Notes under the pieces: generated by a model
Seen by the model: only the letters and a program-made list of their open reading frames with translations
What the model was told of the DNA's origin: nothing
Databases searched by the model: none
Translations under genes and position numbers: made by a program
In this document: positions 55,701 through 64,000 of the stretch, piece after piece
How the letters are laid out: every line of letters begins with the position of its first letter
Position numbering within the stretch: position 1 is the first letter of the stretch
NCBI RefSeq assembly: GCF_002420705.1
Contig: NZ_DIIM01000021.1
Coordinates: 584,305-648,304 of the forward strand
Source: Sphingobacterium sp. UBA5670
GTDB lineage: Bacteria; Bacteroidota; Bacteroidia; Sphingobacteriales; Sphingobacteriaceae
Direction: 5' to 3'
DNA: 64,000 nt

Positions 55701-56116
55701 GATTTACCGTCCGGAACCAGAGGCTCCCAAGGACCTGTCGGATGATCCGACATTGCTCCAAAGATCTCCACAGGCTGACTATAATATAGGTAATACCTCC
55801 CGTCGTATCCCTGCGTCATATCAGGTGCCCAATACCAGTGGGTATTGGGCCAGTTCATTGGCCGAATTGTCCAATTTCTCAAATCTTTGGATGTCCATAC
55901 CTGTGATGGTCCCGCCCCCCAGCCATTACCATCAGTCGTGGCATAGATATAATAGATATCACCAATTTTTTTAATGGTCGGATCGGCGAAATAGCCCGGC
56001 AACAACGGATTCAGCACATTCGGCTGCTGCCAAGATGTTAAAGACTGCGCAAAAGTCGTCCCTAAGGACAAGAGCAGTATAGCCAGAACTGTAAAATACA
56101 AATAATGCTTCCTCAT
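52712..56116 (-). CDS. Large multidomain GH43 enzyme (GH43, CBM32-like, LamG-like and DUF1349-like domains)
   Basis: This 1134-aa secreted protein has a signal peptide (to TTFAQ) and a GH43 propeller (about 30-315) with GYFADPTIKKIGDIYYIYAT (base Asp), WYWAPDM, LDGQTFRDDDGRIYMHWG and the acid Glu in FFEAPYMFKRKGIYYLMYSS. A discoidin/CBM32-like domain (about 340-470; SSEFRPSFAVDNNNGTLWRA, ARYIRLQVLNA) follows. Then comes a LamG-type sandwich (about 490-700; SYSLAMWVNNP, NTWHHLVLSFDGYEESIYVD). The C-terminal DUF1349-like sandwich ends in FDALRVWK (about 960-1134). It is divergent from the DUF5695-like gene and next to another SusC/D pair. Substrate could be arabinan, arabinogalactan or xylan side chains and is not decidable here. 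Confidence 0.85.
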   Translation of the reverse strand: MRKHYLYFTVLAILLLSLGTTFAQSLTSWQQPNVLNPLLPGYFADPTIKKIGDIYYIYATTDGNGWGAGPSQVWTSKDLRNWTIRPMNWPNTHWYWAPDMTQGYDGRYYLYYSQPVEIFGAMSDHPTGPWEPLVPDGKSIIPNYRIPGVITLDGQTFRDDDGRIYMHWGTWGIYPDHGCAVGLLNSDMKSFEKVQLIPNTVAKEFFEAPYMFKRKGIYYLMYSSGHCEDETYRVQYVKSKTGPMGPFEYPTKNPVLVTNTDGSIHGPGHHSILEQDNRYFIVYHRHNNPHSGGGFHRQVALDELFFTTEGDIEKVKPTHQGVADLLLSAAGPEDLAFGKMVKASSFYSSEFRPSFAVDNNNGTLWRAKNNEGPAWIAIDLGKAETVQTVSIQFEYPTYAYQYQLETSMDGQSWTAFADRSDNSRWASPIVEHGKTKARYIRLQVLNAQLNGLPRGLWNMRVYAQRLAQETVWSSPQQMPESNVNQSDLLHIDAMDYREGQLLSSIQNKGSLQGAFRTAQVLAVKNYQGRKAFFFDGTTALRSNFAVPKSLAGNSSYSLAMWVNNPAIERFEQLVAWSSGSQELSKAVFGYGSDPKQGAVIHGSWPDMGFYSVPSPNTWHHLVLSFDGYEESIYVDGKLQRKENRMLFVNPGKSFVLGASDILDQNFSGYLASLHLYNTSLDEESVAKLANEVPKQDFFALQTDGLNLGKVNTLRNQGTAPDTLVTVQDGEVVVQGNRLALRGKGFAAGALTTLLKRKDYAIDFDWYDGAAWQHGVVVVDGNKKIFYRNGKLEKSAFANKLLQVKNNKIELAYPFHFFRVYPHTMTPDEVSTKFSLWKEGLANVLGHYTPVVLSAPHFINADQVFVQVEKKQGLWYLFRSEGGSSGWKQEPYYLFGASEIGKSIEVLAKDAFGHVSKALVKSVPEQKPSLLRASDLSNDKAADKKISFWDDYQANVSNDSTQTAISWQIDSGTIQSKNTKWGDAASPVPFVYKELEGDFTLEVKVSDVVGLESKIRTSNEAGIMIQRADSTNAYINNCILTGWNLGNLSRSIGPQVFQEGNTGTGLNFSPYLQIQKAGNYFFLRCSVDGMQWKDLPNMPFLRNDLNGKRLRVGLYQLAGNNQLGYAVFDALRVWK

Positions 56117-56340
56117 AGCGTAAAGTTTACGGCTTCAAAAAGACGGCTCTTCAGTCAATTTTATAGCAAATAAAATCTATGATAAATGTCAATTTTACAT
56201 TAAATTTATAAATCAGGAACAACATGACAAATTTTAAGGTCAAATCGGTTAATAATAGGCTATTGAAGGTTAAAATCTACCCATAAATAGAAGCTTTAAT
56301 CGTCCATCTTTGTAAGAGCAATGACCTTCGCTGTCTTATT

Positions 56341-59091
56341 ATGAGTAATAAAATATCTAAAATGAATCTTAAAAAAAGCTATTGGATCCTATTTGCCCTC
56401 GTATGCATCCAGTTGCCAAACCGCGTATACAGTCAGCAGGATGAACACCCTGTATGGAAAGCTGTCAAAGCGCAACAAGCCACCTTGGGCGTAGAAGAGG
56501 GAGCCAAAAGCTTTACCCTCAAAAATCTACAAGTGGCGATCCTCAATGCATCGCAGACCCTATCCTCTTTTCGTCCCAACGGTAGCGAAAAGGATTTTGA
56601 CTATACTCCCGTTGAACTTCTGCACAAAAGGGACCGTAATCAGTTTTTTCATATCGGCGATATCACCATCAGCTTGCGCCGCCAGGGCGATACCACATGG
56701 ACATCCTACTCATCGGCGGCAGACCGAAAGCCTGTAAAGGCACTCAGCCCGGCAAAAAACAGTTTGTCCCGTGCCGATATTAGTCCTACACTCAGCAATA
56801 TCCCCTTAAAGGTTGTCCGCAGCTGGCAGGATGAGCAGGGTGATCTAATCCTGAGCTTTGAACTGACGAATTCCAACGATTACTCCATTGAAATTGGTTC
56901 GCTGGGTATTCCCCTTCCATTCAACAACAACATGGACTGGAAAAACCTCGATCAAGCGCATGCCCAGAATGTCTTTTTTGATCCTTATATTGGTCGGGAT
57001 GCCGGCTACCTACAGGTCAACCGTTTACATGGCCGTGGGCCGAGTCTACTGGTATTGCCCTTCAGAAATGCAGGCTTTGAAGCCTACAATCCGCTCAATA
57101 GCGATCCGACACCACGCAGTATTACCTTTGAGGGATTTCACGAATGGCTGATCCACAGCAAGGCACATGCTGACACGGACTGGAAAGGGGTAGAACAGTG
57201 GAATACACCGACCTCAACCGTGTTGAAGCCCCGTGAATCCAAAACCTTTGCGCTCAAATTTGTCCTTGCGCCGAGCATTCGTGACATTGAACCTGAATTA
57301 TTGAAAAACAACAGACCTGTGGCAGTAGGTACTCCGGGGTATGTGGTACCGATGGACAATCCCGCTAAGCTTTTTGTCAAACACAATCAGGCCATCAAAA
57401 GTGTCAGCGTCTATCCCGAAGGTGCGCTGACCCTAACAAAAAAAGGAAATACCCCACATCAATGGACCGAATACCAGGTACAGGGCAACCGCTGGGGACG
57501 CGCCCGTCTGACGATCAGCTACCGGGACGGCATGACGCAGACGATTCATTATAAAGTGATCAAATCGGAAAAAGAAGTCGTACAGGACTTGGGCCATTTC
57601 CTCACCACCAAGCAGTGGTATGAAAATGATAAAGATCTATTTGGCCGGTCACCATCCGTTATATCGTATGACTACGAAGAACAGCAGCCCATCACCCAAA
57701 ATAAGAGTGCCTGGTTTGCGGGTTTAAGTGATGAAGCTGGTGCCGCAAGCTGGCTGGCAGCCATGATGAAGCAAGTGCTGCAGCCCGATCCGCAGGAGAT
57801 AGCCAAACTCAAGCGATTTGTCAATGAAACCCTCTACGGCCGCATACAGCATCGGGAAGGCGACAAGAAATACGGCGTTGTCAAAAGCCTGTTTTATTAT
57901 GAACCGGATTCTATGCCCGCTGGCACCTACCGATCGGATATCAACTGGAAGACCTGGGCTGCCTGGCCGAAAAAGGAAGCCGATGATATAGGCCGGTCTT
58001 ACAATTACCCACACGTAGCTGCAGCACATTGGGTGATGTACCGGCTTGCCCGCAACTACAATAATTTGGTCAATGAAGAAACATGGGACAAGTATCTCGA
58101 ACGGGCTTACCAAACCAGTATGGCCATGGTCGAAAAAGCGCCTTATTATGCGCAGTTCGGTCAGATGGAGGGCAGTATATTTCTGATCGTTCTCAACGAC
58201 CTGCGTAGGGAGGGATTGACCCTAATGGCCAATAACCTGGAAGCGGCCATGCGCAAGCGTGCAGAACATTGGAAAACGCTCAATTATCCTTTCGGAAGCG
58301 AAATGCCCTGGGACTCCACCGGACAGGAAGAAGTGTACCTCTGGTCCCGCTTTTTTGGTTTCGACGAGAAAGCCCAGGTGACGCTCAATGCCATTATCGC
58401 TTATATGCCGACGGTACCACATTGGGGTTATAATGGCAGCGCACGTCGTTACTGGGACTTTGTCTATGGTGGCAAGCTTTCACGCATTGAGCGTCAGCTA
58501 CACCACTATGGCTCTGCACTCAATGCCATTCCCGTCCTGACTGCCTATCGCGATCATCCCAACGATTTCTACCTGCTCCGTATCGGTCATGCTGGTATGA
58601 TGGGAGCACTGGCTAATGTCACCGAAGATGGTTTTGGCCCCGGAGCATTCCACTCCTACCCTTCCACACTGGCCAATGATGGGATATCCGGAGACTATGG
58701 AACTGGATTTTATGGCTATGCTGTCAACTCGGGAACCTATATTGTTGAGCATCCTGAATTTGGCTGGCTCGCTTTTAGTGGCAACCTGAAAAAGGAAAAA
58801 CAACAGGTCAAAGTTGCCCTGACGACAGCCTCCAAAGGCCGTGTATTCCTGGCTAAAGAAAACCTCTGGCTGACGACAGATGCCGGTGAGATTGCCGAAC
58901 TGCACTACGATCAGAAAGACCGCAGCGTTACACTGGTTTTCAACAATGATCCAGCCCAGAATATCGCGCATATTTTGCTCAATGTAAATCCCGAAAGCCA
59001 CTATGAGGTGGATGGAATCAACAAAGATCAACCAAACCGATATGCAATCCCCCTTTCGAAGAAAACAGTAAAACTGAAAAAGCTGCACTAG
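56341..59091 (+). CDS. DUF5695-like secreted protein, putative glycoside hydrolase
   Basis: The 916-aa protein has a signal peptide; codon 8 (56362) is an alternative start with a more typical signal sequence. The N-terminal half is beta-rich (FTLKNLQVAILNASQTLSSF, IEIGSLGIPLPFNNNMDWKN). The C-terminal half is helical with many aromatic residues (SYNYPHVAAAHWVMYRLARN, YAQFGQMEGSIFLIVLNDLR, VPHWGYNGSARRYWDFVYGG), as in (alpha/alpha)6 barrel glycosidases. The overall pattern resembles DUF5695, a Bacteroidota family that I recall only as uncharacterised. Candidate acidic residues (DEAGAASW, EEVYLWSRFFG, EDGFGPGAFHSYP) are visible but roles are guesses. Its position between a GH43 and a SusC gene supports a role in glycan breakdown. 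Confidence 0.6.
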   Translation: MSNKISKMNLKKSYWILFALVCIQLPNRVYSQQDEHPVWKAVKAQQATLGVEEGAKSFTLKNLQVAILNASQTLSSFRPNGSEKDFDYTPVELLHKRDRNQFFHIGDITISLRRQGDTTWTSYSSAADRKPVKALSPAKNSLSRADISPTLSNIPLKVVRSWQDEQGDLILSFELTNSNDYSIEIGSLGIPLPFNNNMDWKNLDQAHAQNVFFDPYIGRDAGYLQVNRLHGRGPSLLVLPFRNAGFEAYNPLNSDPTPRSITFEGFHEWLIHSKAHADTDWKGVEQWNTPTSTVLKPRESKTFALKFVLAPSIRDIEPELLKNNRPVAVGTPGYVVPMDNPAKLFVKHNQAIKSVSVYPEGALTLTKKGNTPHQWTEYQVQGNRWGRARLTISYRDGMTQTIHYKVIKSEKEVVQDLGHFLTTKQWYENDKDLFGRSPSVISYDYEEQQPITQNKSAWFAGLSDEAGAASWLAAMMKQVLQPDPQEIAKLKRFVNETLYGRIQHREGDKKYGVVKSLFYYEPDSMPAGTYRSDINWKTWAAWPKKEADDIGRSYNYPHVAAAHWVMYRLARNYNNLVNEETWDKYLERAYQTSMAMVEKAPYYAQFGQMEGSIFLIVLNDLRREGLTLMANNLEAAMRKRAEHWKTLNYPFGSEMPWDSTGQEEVYLWSRFFGFDEKAQVTLNAIIAYMPTVPHWGYNGSARRYWDFVYGGKLSRIERQLHHYGSALNAIPVLTAYRDHPNDFYLLRIGHAGMMGALANVTEDGFGPGAFHSYPSTLANDGISGDYGTGFYGYAVNSGTYIVEHPEFGWLAFSGNLKKEKQQVKVALTTASKGRVFLAKENLWLTTDAGEIAELHYDQKDRSVTLVFNNDPAQNIAHILLNVNPESHYEVDGINKDQPNRYAIPLSKKTVKLKKLH

Positions 59092-59177
59092 AACAGCATG
59101 CAGAAAGCAGCCTGCTCAAACACAGGTTATCTATAAAAAAGCTATATACACTATATGTAGGCAGTCATAATGACAAT

Positions 59178-59220
59178 ACCAAAATCGGGTTTCCCATTTA
59201 GCTGGAAGCCCGATTTTGGT
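59178..59220 (+). repeat. Long inverted repeat downstream of the DUF5695-like gene, possible terminator
   Basis: ACCAAAATCGGGTTTCC and GGAAGCCCGATTTTGGT form a 17-bp stem with one G-U pair and a 9-base loop, 87 bases after the stop codon. A T-run does not follow directly, so terminator function is likely but imperfect. Confidence 0.55.
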
Positions 59221-59292
59221 TAGCTGGAAATGTAAAAGCCTATTTATTTAAAAAATAATCTACTAATTTTATAGACTTTATTTTTTATTCCC

Positions 59293-59300
59293 TATATTTG
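59293..59300 (+). promoter_or_regulatory. Possible -7 box of the SusC gene at 59500
   Basis: TATATTTG is a perfect TAnnTTTG match in an AT-rich stretch. No TTG lies at the usual distance. It would give a leader of about 190 bases. The 408-base gap 59092-59499 otherwise holds the inverted repeat at 59178-59220, a 15-codon frame at 59348-59395, a CTGCAG/CTGCAG hairpin at 59402-59420 and a weak ACAAGT/ACTTGT stem followed by T-rich sequence at 59443-59480. Confidence 0.4.
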
Positions 59301-59347
59301 CTTATCATATTCAATCAACTAAACTTTTTTAACATTTAAGATCCTTT

Positions 59348-59395
59348 ATGAAAAATCAACAATCCCACATCGTATCCATGCGAATGTGCTACTAA
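59348..59395 (+). other. Short open frame in SusC leader (possible leader peptide)
   Basis: ATG at 59348 opens 15 codons (MKNQQSHIVSMRMCY) before TAA, just ahead of a CTGCAG hairpin. There is no homology evidence, and a frame this short can arise by chance. Confidence 0.2.
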
Positions 59396-59499
59396 CAAAA
59401 ACTGCAGTGCTCTGCTGCAGAAACATTCCCTAGAAATATAGTACAAGTAATCAATTGGCGTTGGCACTTGTTTAATTTTTAACTATTAATCCAAATCTT

Positions 59500-62400
59500 A
59501 TGAAAAACATTGGAGTACCGCTGTATTCTATCTATTTTCTATTGTTCTTTTTTTGGGTAAAGCCCAGCTATCCACAGGACAAACCCAGACCTATCGTAAA
59601 CGCTACCCTTGAGGGCCGTATCATAGACGCTTCAACAAAACAGCCCATCGAAGATGTCACCGTGCAGCTGGATGCTGTTACCCACAGCGTAAAAACCGAT
59701 CGCGAGGGCAGGTTCCAGTTTGTGACCGGACAGAAACTTCCTTTTAAGGTTAAGTTGAGCCACCTCAACTACAAGTCTCTGTCGCTTGTTATCGACAAAA
59801 GTCCCATTCTGATAGCGCTCAGCCCGGCAAGCAAAGACCTTGAAGAAGTCGTGGTAACGGGAGTCGCACAAGGCACCAGCCGCAAAAAACTATCCTTTGC
59901 ACTCACCAAAGTAGACCAGGAGCTGATCGGCACCGTTCCTTCCCTCGATGCTTCCACGAGTCTACGTGGCAAAGTTGCCGGTCTTCGCATCGACCAATCT
60001 GGCGGCAATGCCGGAGCGTCGGTTTATCTTCGGGGATCAAAGTCCGTCACTGGGGAAATAGAACCTCTTATTGTTGTAGACGGTTTTGTCACAACACTCA
60101 AACTCGCCGACATCAATCCAAATGACATTGAAAGCATCGAAGTTGTAAAGGGAGCAGCCGCCTCGGCGTTATATGGCACCCGTGGTGAGGGCGGTGTGAT
60201 TCAGGTACTGACCAAGAACGGTAAAAAAGAAGGAAAGCTGAATATCAATATCGACAATGAACTCGGCTATTCCAGTCTTTTATTACTTCCACCGCTTTCT
60301 AATCAGCATCATTTCAAGGTCAACCCCGACGGCTCCTTCCTCCTGGTTAATGGTGCAAGGGTGATCGACTACAAAGAAAATGGTTTTTCGGTCAACCTGC
60401 ACCCCTATAAAGATGATGTGGACAACACAAAAAATCTTTTGGGTCGCACCAGTTATTTCACCAATTCGATTGCTGCCGCCGCAAGTGGAGAAAAATATAA
60501 CATCTATTTATCTGCACAGAATCAGCATAAGGGAGGTGTATCTCCAGTCGTTGATGCCGACAAAAGACAAAATATCCTTTTCAATCTGGGTTACAGGGTG
60601 TCGCCCAAGATCACGGCAGACCTGACCACACAGTATAGCTTCTTCAATACACCTTCGAACGCTGTATCCAGCCGTTCAGATGGGCTGCTTTATTCGACCT
60701 TGCTCGTCGAGCCTTTTATTGATCTGAGCGAAAAAGACGAGTCCGGCAAATATGTTTATCTGCCCAAAGGAAGCAATCTTTCAGGACAGCAATGGACCAA
60801 CCCATTCTATCGGCTAAGCAACGAGGAATACGCCTACCAAACCGAGAATCTTCTGCTCGGCGGAAAACTCCGGTATACCATCACAGAACACCTGAGTGCC
60901 GAGGGAGCACTTTCCTTGCAGACCAGACAGTACAACACCGAGGAATATTACCCCAAAGGTTATCAGACCATCGTTCCGGACGTCGTGCTCAACAATGGCA
61001 ATTATGCCTTGCGGACCACAAAAAGTACCAGCAAAAACGGTCAGTTTCAGTTAAACTACAACCGCCGCAGCGGTCCTGTGGACTGGGGGCTGACAGCGAA
61101 ATATGTCTATGAATTTTCGTCCCAGACTGGTTTCAATGCTTCTGGGCGGAATCTCACGGCCCCTGTCAGGAGCTTGGATGTGACCGAACCCAGCACGCGG
61201 GTCATCGGATCGTCCTGGGAAAAAACGGTCAATCACGGTTATTTTCTGAATGCCAAATTTGCCTGGGCAGATAAGCTATTTTTGGATGTACTGGGCCGCT
61301 TGGACCAAAGTTCAAGATTCGGACGTGACGTGGGTACGGCCTTTTTTCCACGGATATCCGCCGCATACCGACTCACACAGGATATCCATCTAGCCCCGCT
61401 GACGGAGTTTAAGCTCCGCGCTGCCTACGGTAAAGCCGGGAGCCTTCCTCCTTTTGGCGCCAAAGACAGCAGGGTCAGCATCACCAATACTGGCGGTGTC
61501 AGTTATACCCAAAATGACAATACAGACCTTAAAAGAGCAGTGACCGCCGAGACAGAACTTGGCTTTGATGCGATTCTCTTCAAGCGGTTAAACGTACAGT
61601 TCAACTATGCTTTCTCCAATAGTACCAACGACTTTATATCGGTACCTGCCTTTACCCCTATTTCAGGTTCGGCAAGTATCTATGACAATTTAGGTGCCGT
61701 AAAATCCAATTCGCTCGAACTCGAAGTGAACGGCAAGATACTGGAAAAGAAAAAGTTCAGCTGGTCGTCGGGACTTACCTTCAGCCGTGTCCGCAGCCGC
61801 ATTACTTCCCTGGGCGACGTTCCCGAATTTACCTATAATGGTTATCGAAAAGCTGTTGGAGCCAGTACCACCGCAATTTATGGGTATAGCATCCATTCAG
61901 ATCTTGCACAGCTGCAAACCAATAGCGATGGCTACGTCATCAATGCCGGTGACGGTACCAAACGCATAGCCGATTATGTGGTCAATGAATTTGGCGTTGT
62001 GGTCGAAAAGGCAGCCCTCGGCACGGCAACCGAAGCACCCGTATTTTATGTTAATGCAGCCACAGGAAATGCAAAGATCATCGGCGATGCCAATCCGGAT
62101 TTCATTGTCGGTTTTGCAAATACCTTCAATTATGGACGGTTTTCACTCTATAGTGTGCTGGACTGGCAGCAAGGCGGTCAAAAATTCAATGAAACAGCCC
62201 AATACCTGACCTATGTCTACCGTTCGCAGTTTTCTGACCGGAGTGCTGCTGCCGGAAAGCCGCTCAATTTCACCACACAAGTATTCAATGCTTCCCAAGT
62301 GACCGACTATTGGATCGAAAAAACAACCTATTTAGCCCTTCGGGAGCTTTCTTTGTCCTACAAGCTTCCAACAGAAAAACTCGGGCTAGCGAAGGTCTTA

Positions 62401-62544
62401 AAAAATGCCAATCTATCGTTAATCGGACGAAACCTATTCATCTGGACAAACTTTAAGGGTGTCAATGTAGACGGCATCGGACAAGACGGGTTCAATTACC
62501 CTTCCTATCGGATCATTTCCGGAAAGTTAACATTCAATTTTTAA
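59500..62544 (+). CDS. SusC-like TonB-dependent transporter (region 4)
   Basis: A signal peptide (MKNIGVPLYSIYFLLFFFWV to PQDKPRP) is followed by a regulatory-like domain (LEGRIIDASTKQPIEDVTVQ). A TonB-box-like LEEVVVTGVAQGTSRKK comes next, then a plug (VYLRGSKSVTGEIEPLIVVD, VVKGAAASALYGTRGEGGVI) and a barrel ending in SGKLTFNF. At 1014 aa it is complete. There is no STN domain and no regulator gene in view, so control is unknown. It precedes a SusD gene by 22 bases. Confidence 0.95.
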   Translation: MKNIGVPLYSIYFLLFFFWVKPSYPQDKPRPIVNATLEGRIIDASTKQPIEDVTVQLDAVTHSVKTDREGRFQFVTGQKLPFKVKLSHLNYKSLSLVIDKSPILIALSPASKDLEEVVVTGVAQGTSRKKLSFALTKVDQELIGTVPSLDASTSLRGKVAGLRIDQSGGNAGASVYLRGSKSVTGEIEPLIVVDGFVTTLKLADINPNDIESIEVVKGAAASALYGTRGEGGVIQVLTKNGKKEGKLNINIDNELGYSSLLLLPPLSNQHHFKVNPDGSFLLVNGARVIDYKENGFSVNLHPYKDDVDNTKNLLGRTSYFTNSIAAAASGEKYNIYLSAQNQHKGGVSPVVDADKRQNILFNLGYRVSPKITADLTTQYSFFNTPSNAVSSRSDGLLYSTLLVEPFIDLSEKDESGKYVYLPKGSNLSGQQWTNPFYRLSNEEYAYQTENLLLGGKLRYTITEHLSAEGALSLQTRQYNTEEYYPKGYQTIVPDVVLNNGNYALRTTKSTSKNGQFQLNYNRRSGPVDWGLTAKYVYEFSSQTGFNASGRNLTAPVRSLDVTEPSTRVIGSSWEKTVNHGYFLNAKFAWADKLFLDVLGRLDQSSRFGRDVGTAFFPRISAAYRLTQDIHLAPLTEFKLRAAYGKAGSLPPFGAKDSRVSITNTGGVSYTQNDNTDLKRAVTAETELGFDAILFKRLNVQFNYAFSNSTNDFISVPAFTPISGSASIYDNLGAVKSNSLELEVNGKILEKKKFSWSSGLTFSRVRSRITSLGDVPEFTYNGYRKAVGASTTAIYGYSIHSDLAQLQTNSDGYVINAGDGTKRIADYVVNEFGVVVEKAALGTATEAPVFYVNAATGNAKIIGDANPDFIVGFANTFNYGRFSLYSVLDWQQGGQKFNETAQYLTYVYRSQFSDRSAAAGKPLNFTTQVFNASQVTDYWIEKTTYLALRELSLSYKLPTEKLGLAKVLKNANLSLIGRNLFIWTNFKGVNVDGIGQDGFNYPSYRIISGKLTFNF

Positions 62545-62566
62545 CCTGACCATCAACTTGAAATAT

Positions 62567-64000
62567 ATGAGAAAGATATTTTTGGGCATAGCCGCTATTT
62601 TAGCATTAGGTTCCTGCGAATCGATCGGATTTGATGACCCCTCAACGCTCACCAATGCTGAAGCCGTAGAAAAGATAAAAAGCCTGGGCTATGTACTCAC
62701 AACAAGCAGTATTCAGACGGCCTTTAATACCACCACCAATAATGCTGGCGGTTCACATTTCAGTCTCTGGGCCGATCAGTCTACCAATACCAACGGCAGC
62801 CAGTCCTGGTGGGACTTTGCCAACGAGCCACGGTTGCGCCTCAATAATAACGCCGCTTACCGTGGAAATGCCGCTGTAAGGGAGGTGTATTCCAATTTCT
62901 ATCAATCCAACCTAGACGCCACCAAAGTAATTGATCTGATTGAAAACCAAAAGCTGACAATCTATGACGACAAAGGTGCCGACCGCACCCGGGATTGCCT
63001 CATCGGGGCCTATTATGCTAAAGGAGTTTCGCAAGGTTATCTGGGCGCCATATTTGACCGCGGACTGATTGTCGACGATATCAATTTAAAGCTCAAAGAG
63101 TTTCCGAATTCCTACAAGGAGCTGATCGAAAATGGCATCAAACATCTAGATAAAACTTTACAGCTTATCGCCGAAACACCCAACCTAAATTTTGATTTTC
63201 TGAAAGGAGTAACGATTTCCAAGGCTGACTTAGTCCTGCTGATGAATTCCCTATCGGCTCGCATCCTATCCTCGGTACCACGCGACAAAGCTGAGGCTGA
63301 AACCTTAGGCGCCGCACATTGGAACAGAGTTCTTGCCTATGCAGACAAAGGTTTTACCAAAGACTTCACCATTACGACGACTGTTGGCGGTTATTATAAT
63401 GCTTTGGTCGATGTGCTCGAAAGGCCTTATGGGACCGCATCCTATGTTCCGGCCGATATCAAGATCGCCTACCTCGCGGACAAAACAAAGAAAACACCGA
63501 GCGCCTATCCGACAGACAACAGCATTATTTTGGCGCCGATCGAGTCGGACGATAAACGTTTCTACCAATATTTCACCTATACGAGTAACTTTGGTATTCT
63601 CCTTGAAGCGCGTGGAAGAGGGCTATTCAGCAATTACATGCGCTCCAGATGGATGTACCCAAAATTGTCTACCCTCAATGTCGCCGGTGCTGTCAATCCA
63701 TACTTTCTGGCCGAGGAAACGCGGTTATTGCGAGCTGAAGCCAAGTATTGGCTCAAAGATTATGAAGGATCGGCAGCAGAGCTAAATGCCACGGCGGCAT
63801 CACGCAAACAAAAAGGAAGCCTTCCAGATGTAACAGCCAGCGCAAACGCGCTGCGTGATGCGATTCACTACGAATATGCAATAGAAATCGATGGTGCTGG
63901 CGGTACGTTTGTACCTTTTACATTTATGCGCAGAAACGATCTGTTACAGGGTGGTACACCAACGCAATTTCCCATTCCGCAGCTCCAGCTGGAGCTGATC
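62567..64000 (+). CDS. SusD-like lipoprotein, 3' end outside window
   Basis: The ATG at 62567 starts a lipoprotein signal with LALGSCESIGFDD (Cys17), and 478 codons are visible before the right edge. Helical SusD features include GAYYAKGVSQGYLGAIFDRG and ETRLLRAEAKYWLKDYEGSA. Near the edge, IHYEYAIEIDGAGGTFVPFT with FMRRNDLLQGGTP is a divergent form of the SusD C-terminal hallmark, so only a few residues are probably missing. It pairs with the SusC encoded 22 bases upstream. Confidence 0.88.
   Translation, partial: MRKIFLGIAAILALGSCESIGFDDPSTLTNAEAVEKIKSLGYVLTTSSIQTAFNTTTNNAGGSHFSLWADQSTNTNGSQSWWDFANEPRLRLNNNAAYRGNAAVREVYSNFYQSNLDATKVIDLIENQKLTIYDDKGADRTRDCLIGAYYAKGVSQGYLGAIFDRGLIVDDINLKLKEFPNSYKELIENGIKHLDKTLQLIAETPNLNFDFLKGVTISKADLVLLMNSLSARILSSVPRDKAEAETLGAAHWNRVLAYADKGFTKDFTITTTVGGYYNALVDVLERPYGTASYVPADIKIAYLADKTKKTPSAYPTDNSIILAPIESDDKRFYQYFTYTSNFGILLEARGRGLFSNYMRSRWMYPKLSTLNVAGAVNPYFLAEETRLLRAEAKYWLKDYEGSAAELNATAASRKQKGSLPDVTASANALRDAIHYEYAIEIDGAGGTFVPFTFMRRNDLLQGGTPTQFPIPQLQLELI

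Noticed and set aside
1..64000. Mobile elements, CRISPR arrays, tRNA or rRNA genes
   Set aside because: No transposase, integrase, direct-repeat/spacer array or RNA gene pattern was seen on either strand.

Overview
The window looks like a chromosomal segment from a plant-polysaccharide-degrading Bacteroidota, most likely Sphingobacteriaceae (Sphingobacterium-like; the genus is a guess). The evidence is four SusC/SusD-type outer-membrane systems (five SusC and five SusD genes, the last SusD cut by the window edge), a hybrid two-component regulator, lipoproteins with Bacteroidota-style lipoboxes, TAnnTTTG-type -7 promoter boxes, and weak use of Shine-Dalgarno sites. I saw no tRNA, rRNA, IS element, phage gene or CRISPR array.

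Region 1 (1-31445) is a xylan/arabinoxylan utilisation locus built around the HTCS regulator at 11704-15780. Leftward from 11516 runs one long operon. It starts with non-oxidative pentose-phosphate enzymes (transaldolase, then split transketolase N and C subunits). It continues with a CE1-type esterase, a GH95 enzyme, two GH43 enzymes, a SASA-type acetylesterase and a further GH43 cut by the window edge. Rightward from 16216 runs the outer-membrane and surface arm: two tandem SusC/SusD pairs, a DUF1735-type surface lipoprotein, a GH10 xylanase lipoprotein with an inserted carbohydrate-binding region, a GH5 lipoprotein with a C-terminal ricin-type beta-trefoil, and, past a terminator, a CE6-like acetylesterase. 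Together these can bind and cut xylan at the surface, import oligosaccharides, remove side chains and feed pentoses into central metabolism. Xylose isomerase, xylulokinase and the arabinose enzymes are not in the window.

Region 2 (31571-41861, leftward) is an ECF-sigma/FecR-controlled SusC/SusD locus. Its SusC carries an STN signalling domain and is followed by SusD, DUF4843, PKD-like and TlpA-type thioredoxin genes. It contains no carbohydrate-active enzyme, so the substrate is unknown. A rightward gene at 42147 encodes an unusual double-trypsin-fold protein with one active and one degenerate protease domain.

Region 3 (43859-50476, leftward) is a small SusC/SusD plus GH29 fucosidase locus. 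Its promoter region is 68/81 identical to the one in front of the pentose-phosphate/xylanolytic operon of region 1, and a diverged version lies in front of the first SusC at 16216. This points to one regulon spanning about 40 kb. Two genes of unknown function follow (50989-51912 and 52147-52626).

Region 4 (52712 to the right edge) has a large multidomain GH43 enzyme divergent from a DUF5695-like protein, then another SusC and a partial SusD. Its substrate is unclear. The most noteworthy observations are the shared promoter module, the overlap of one copy with the HTCS terminator, the pentose-phosphate genes at the head of a glycan operon, the rearranged CBM insert in the GH10, and the tandem protease/pseudoprotease.
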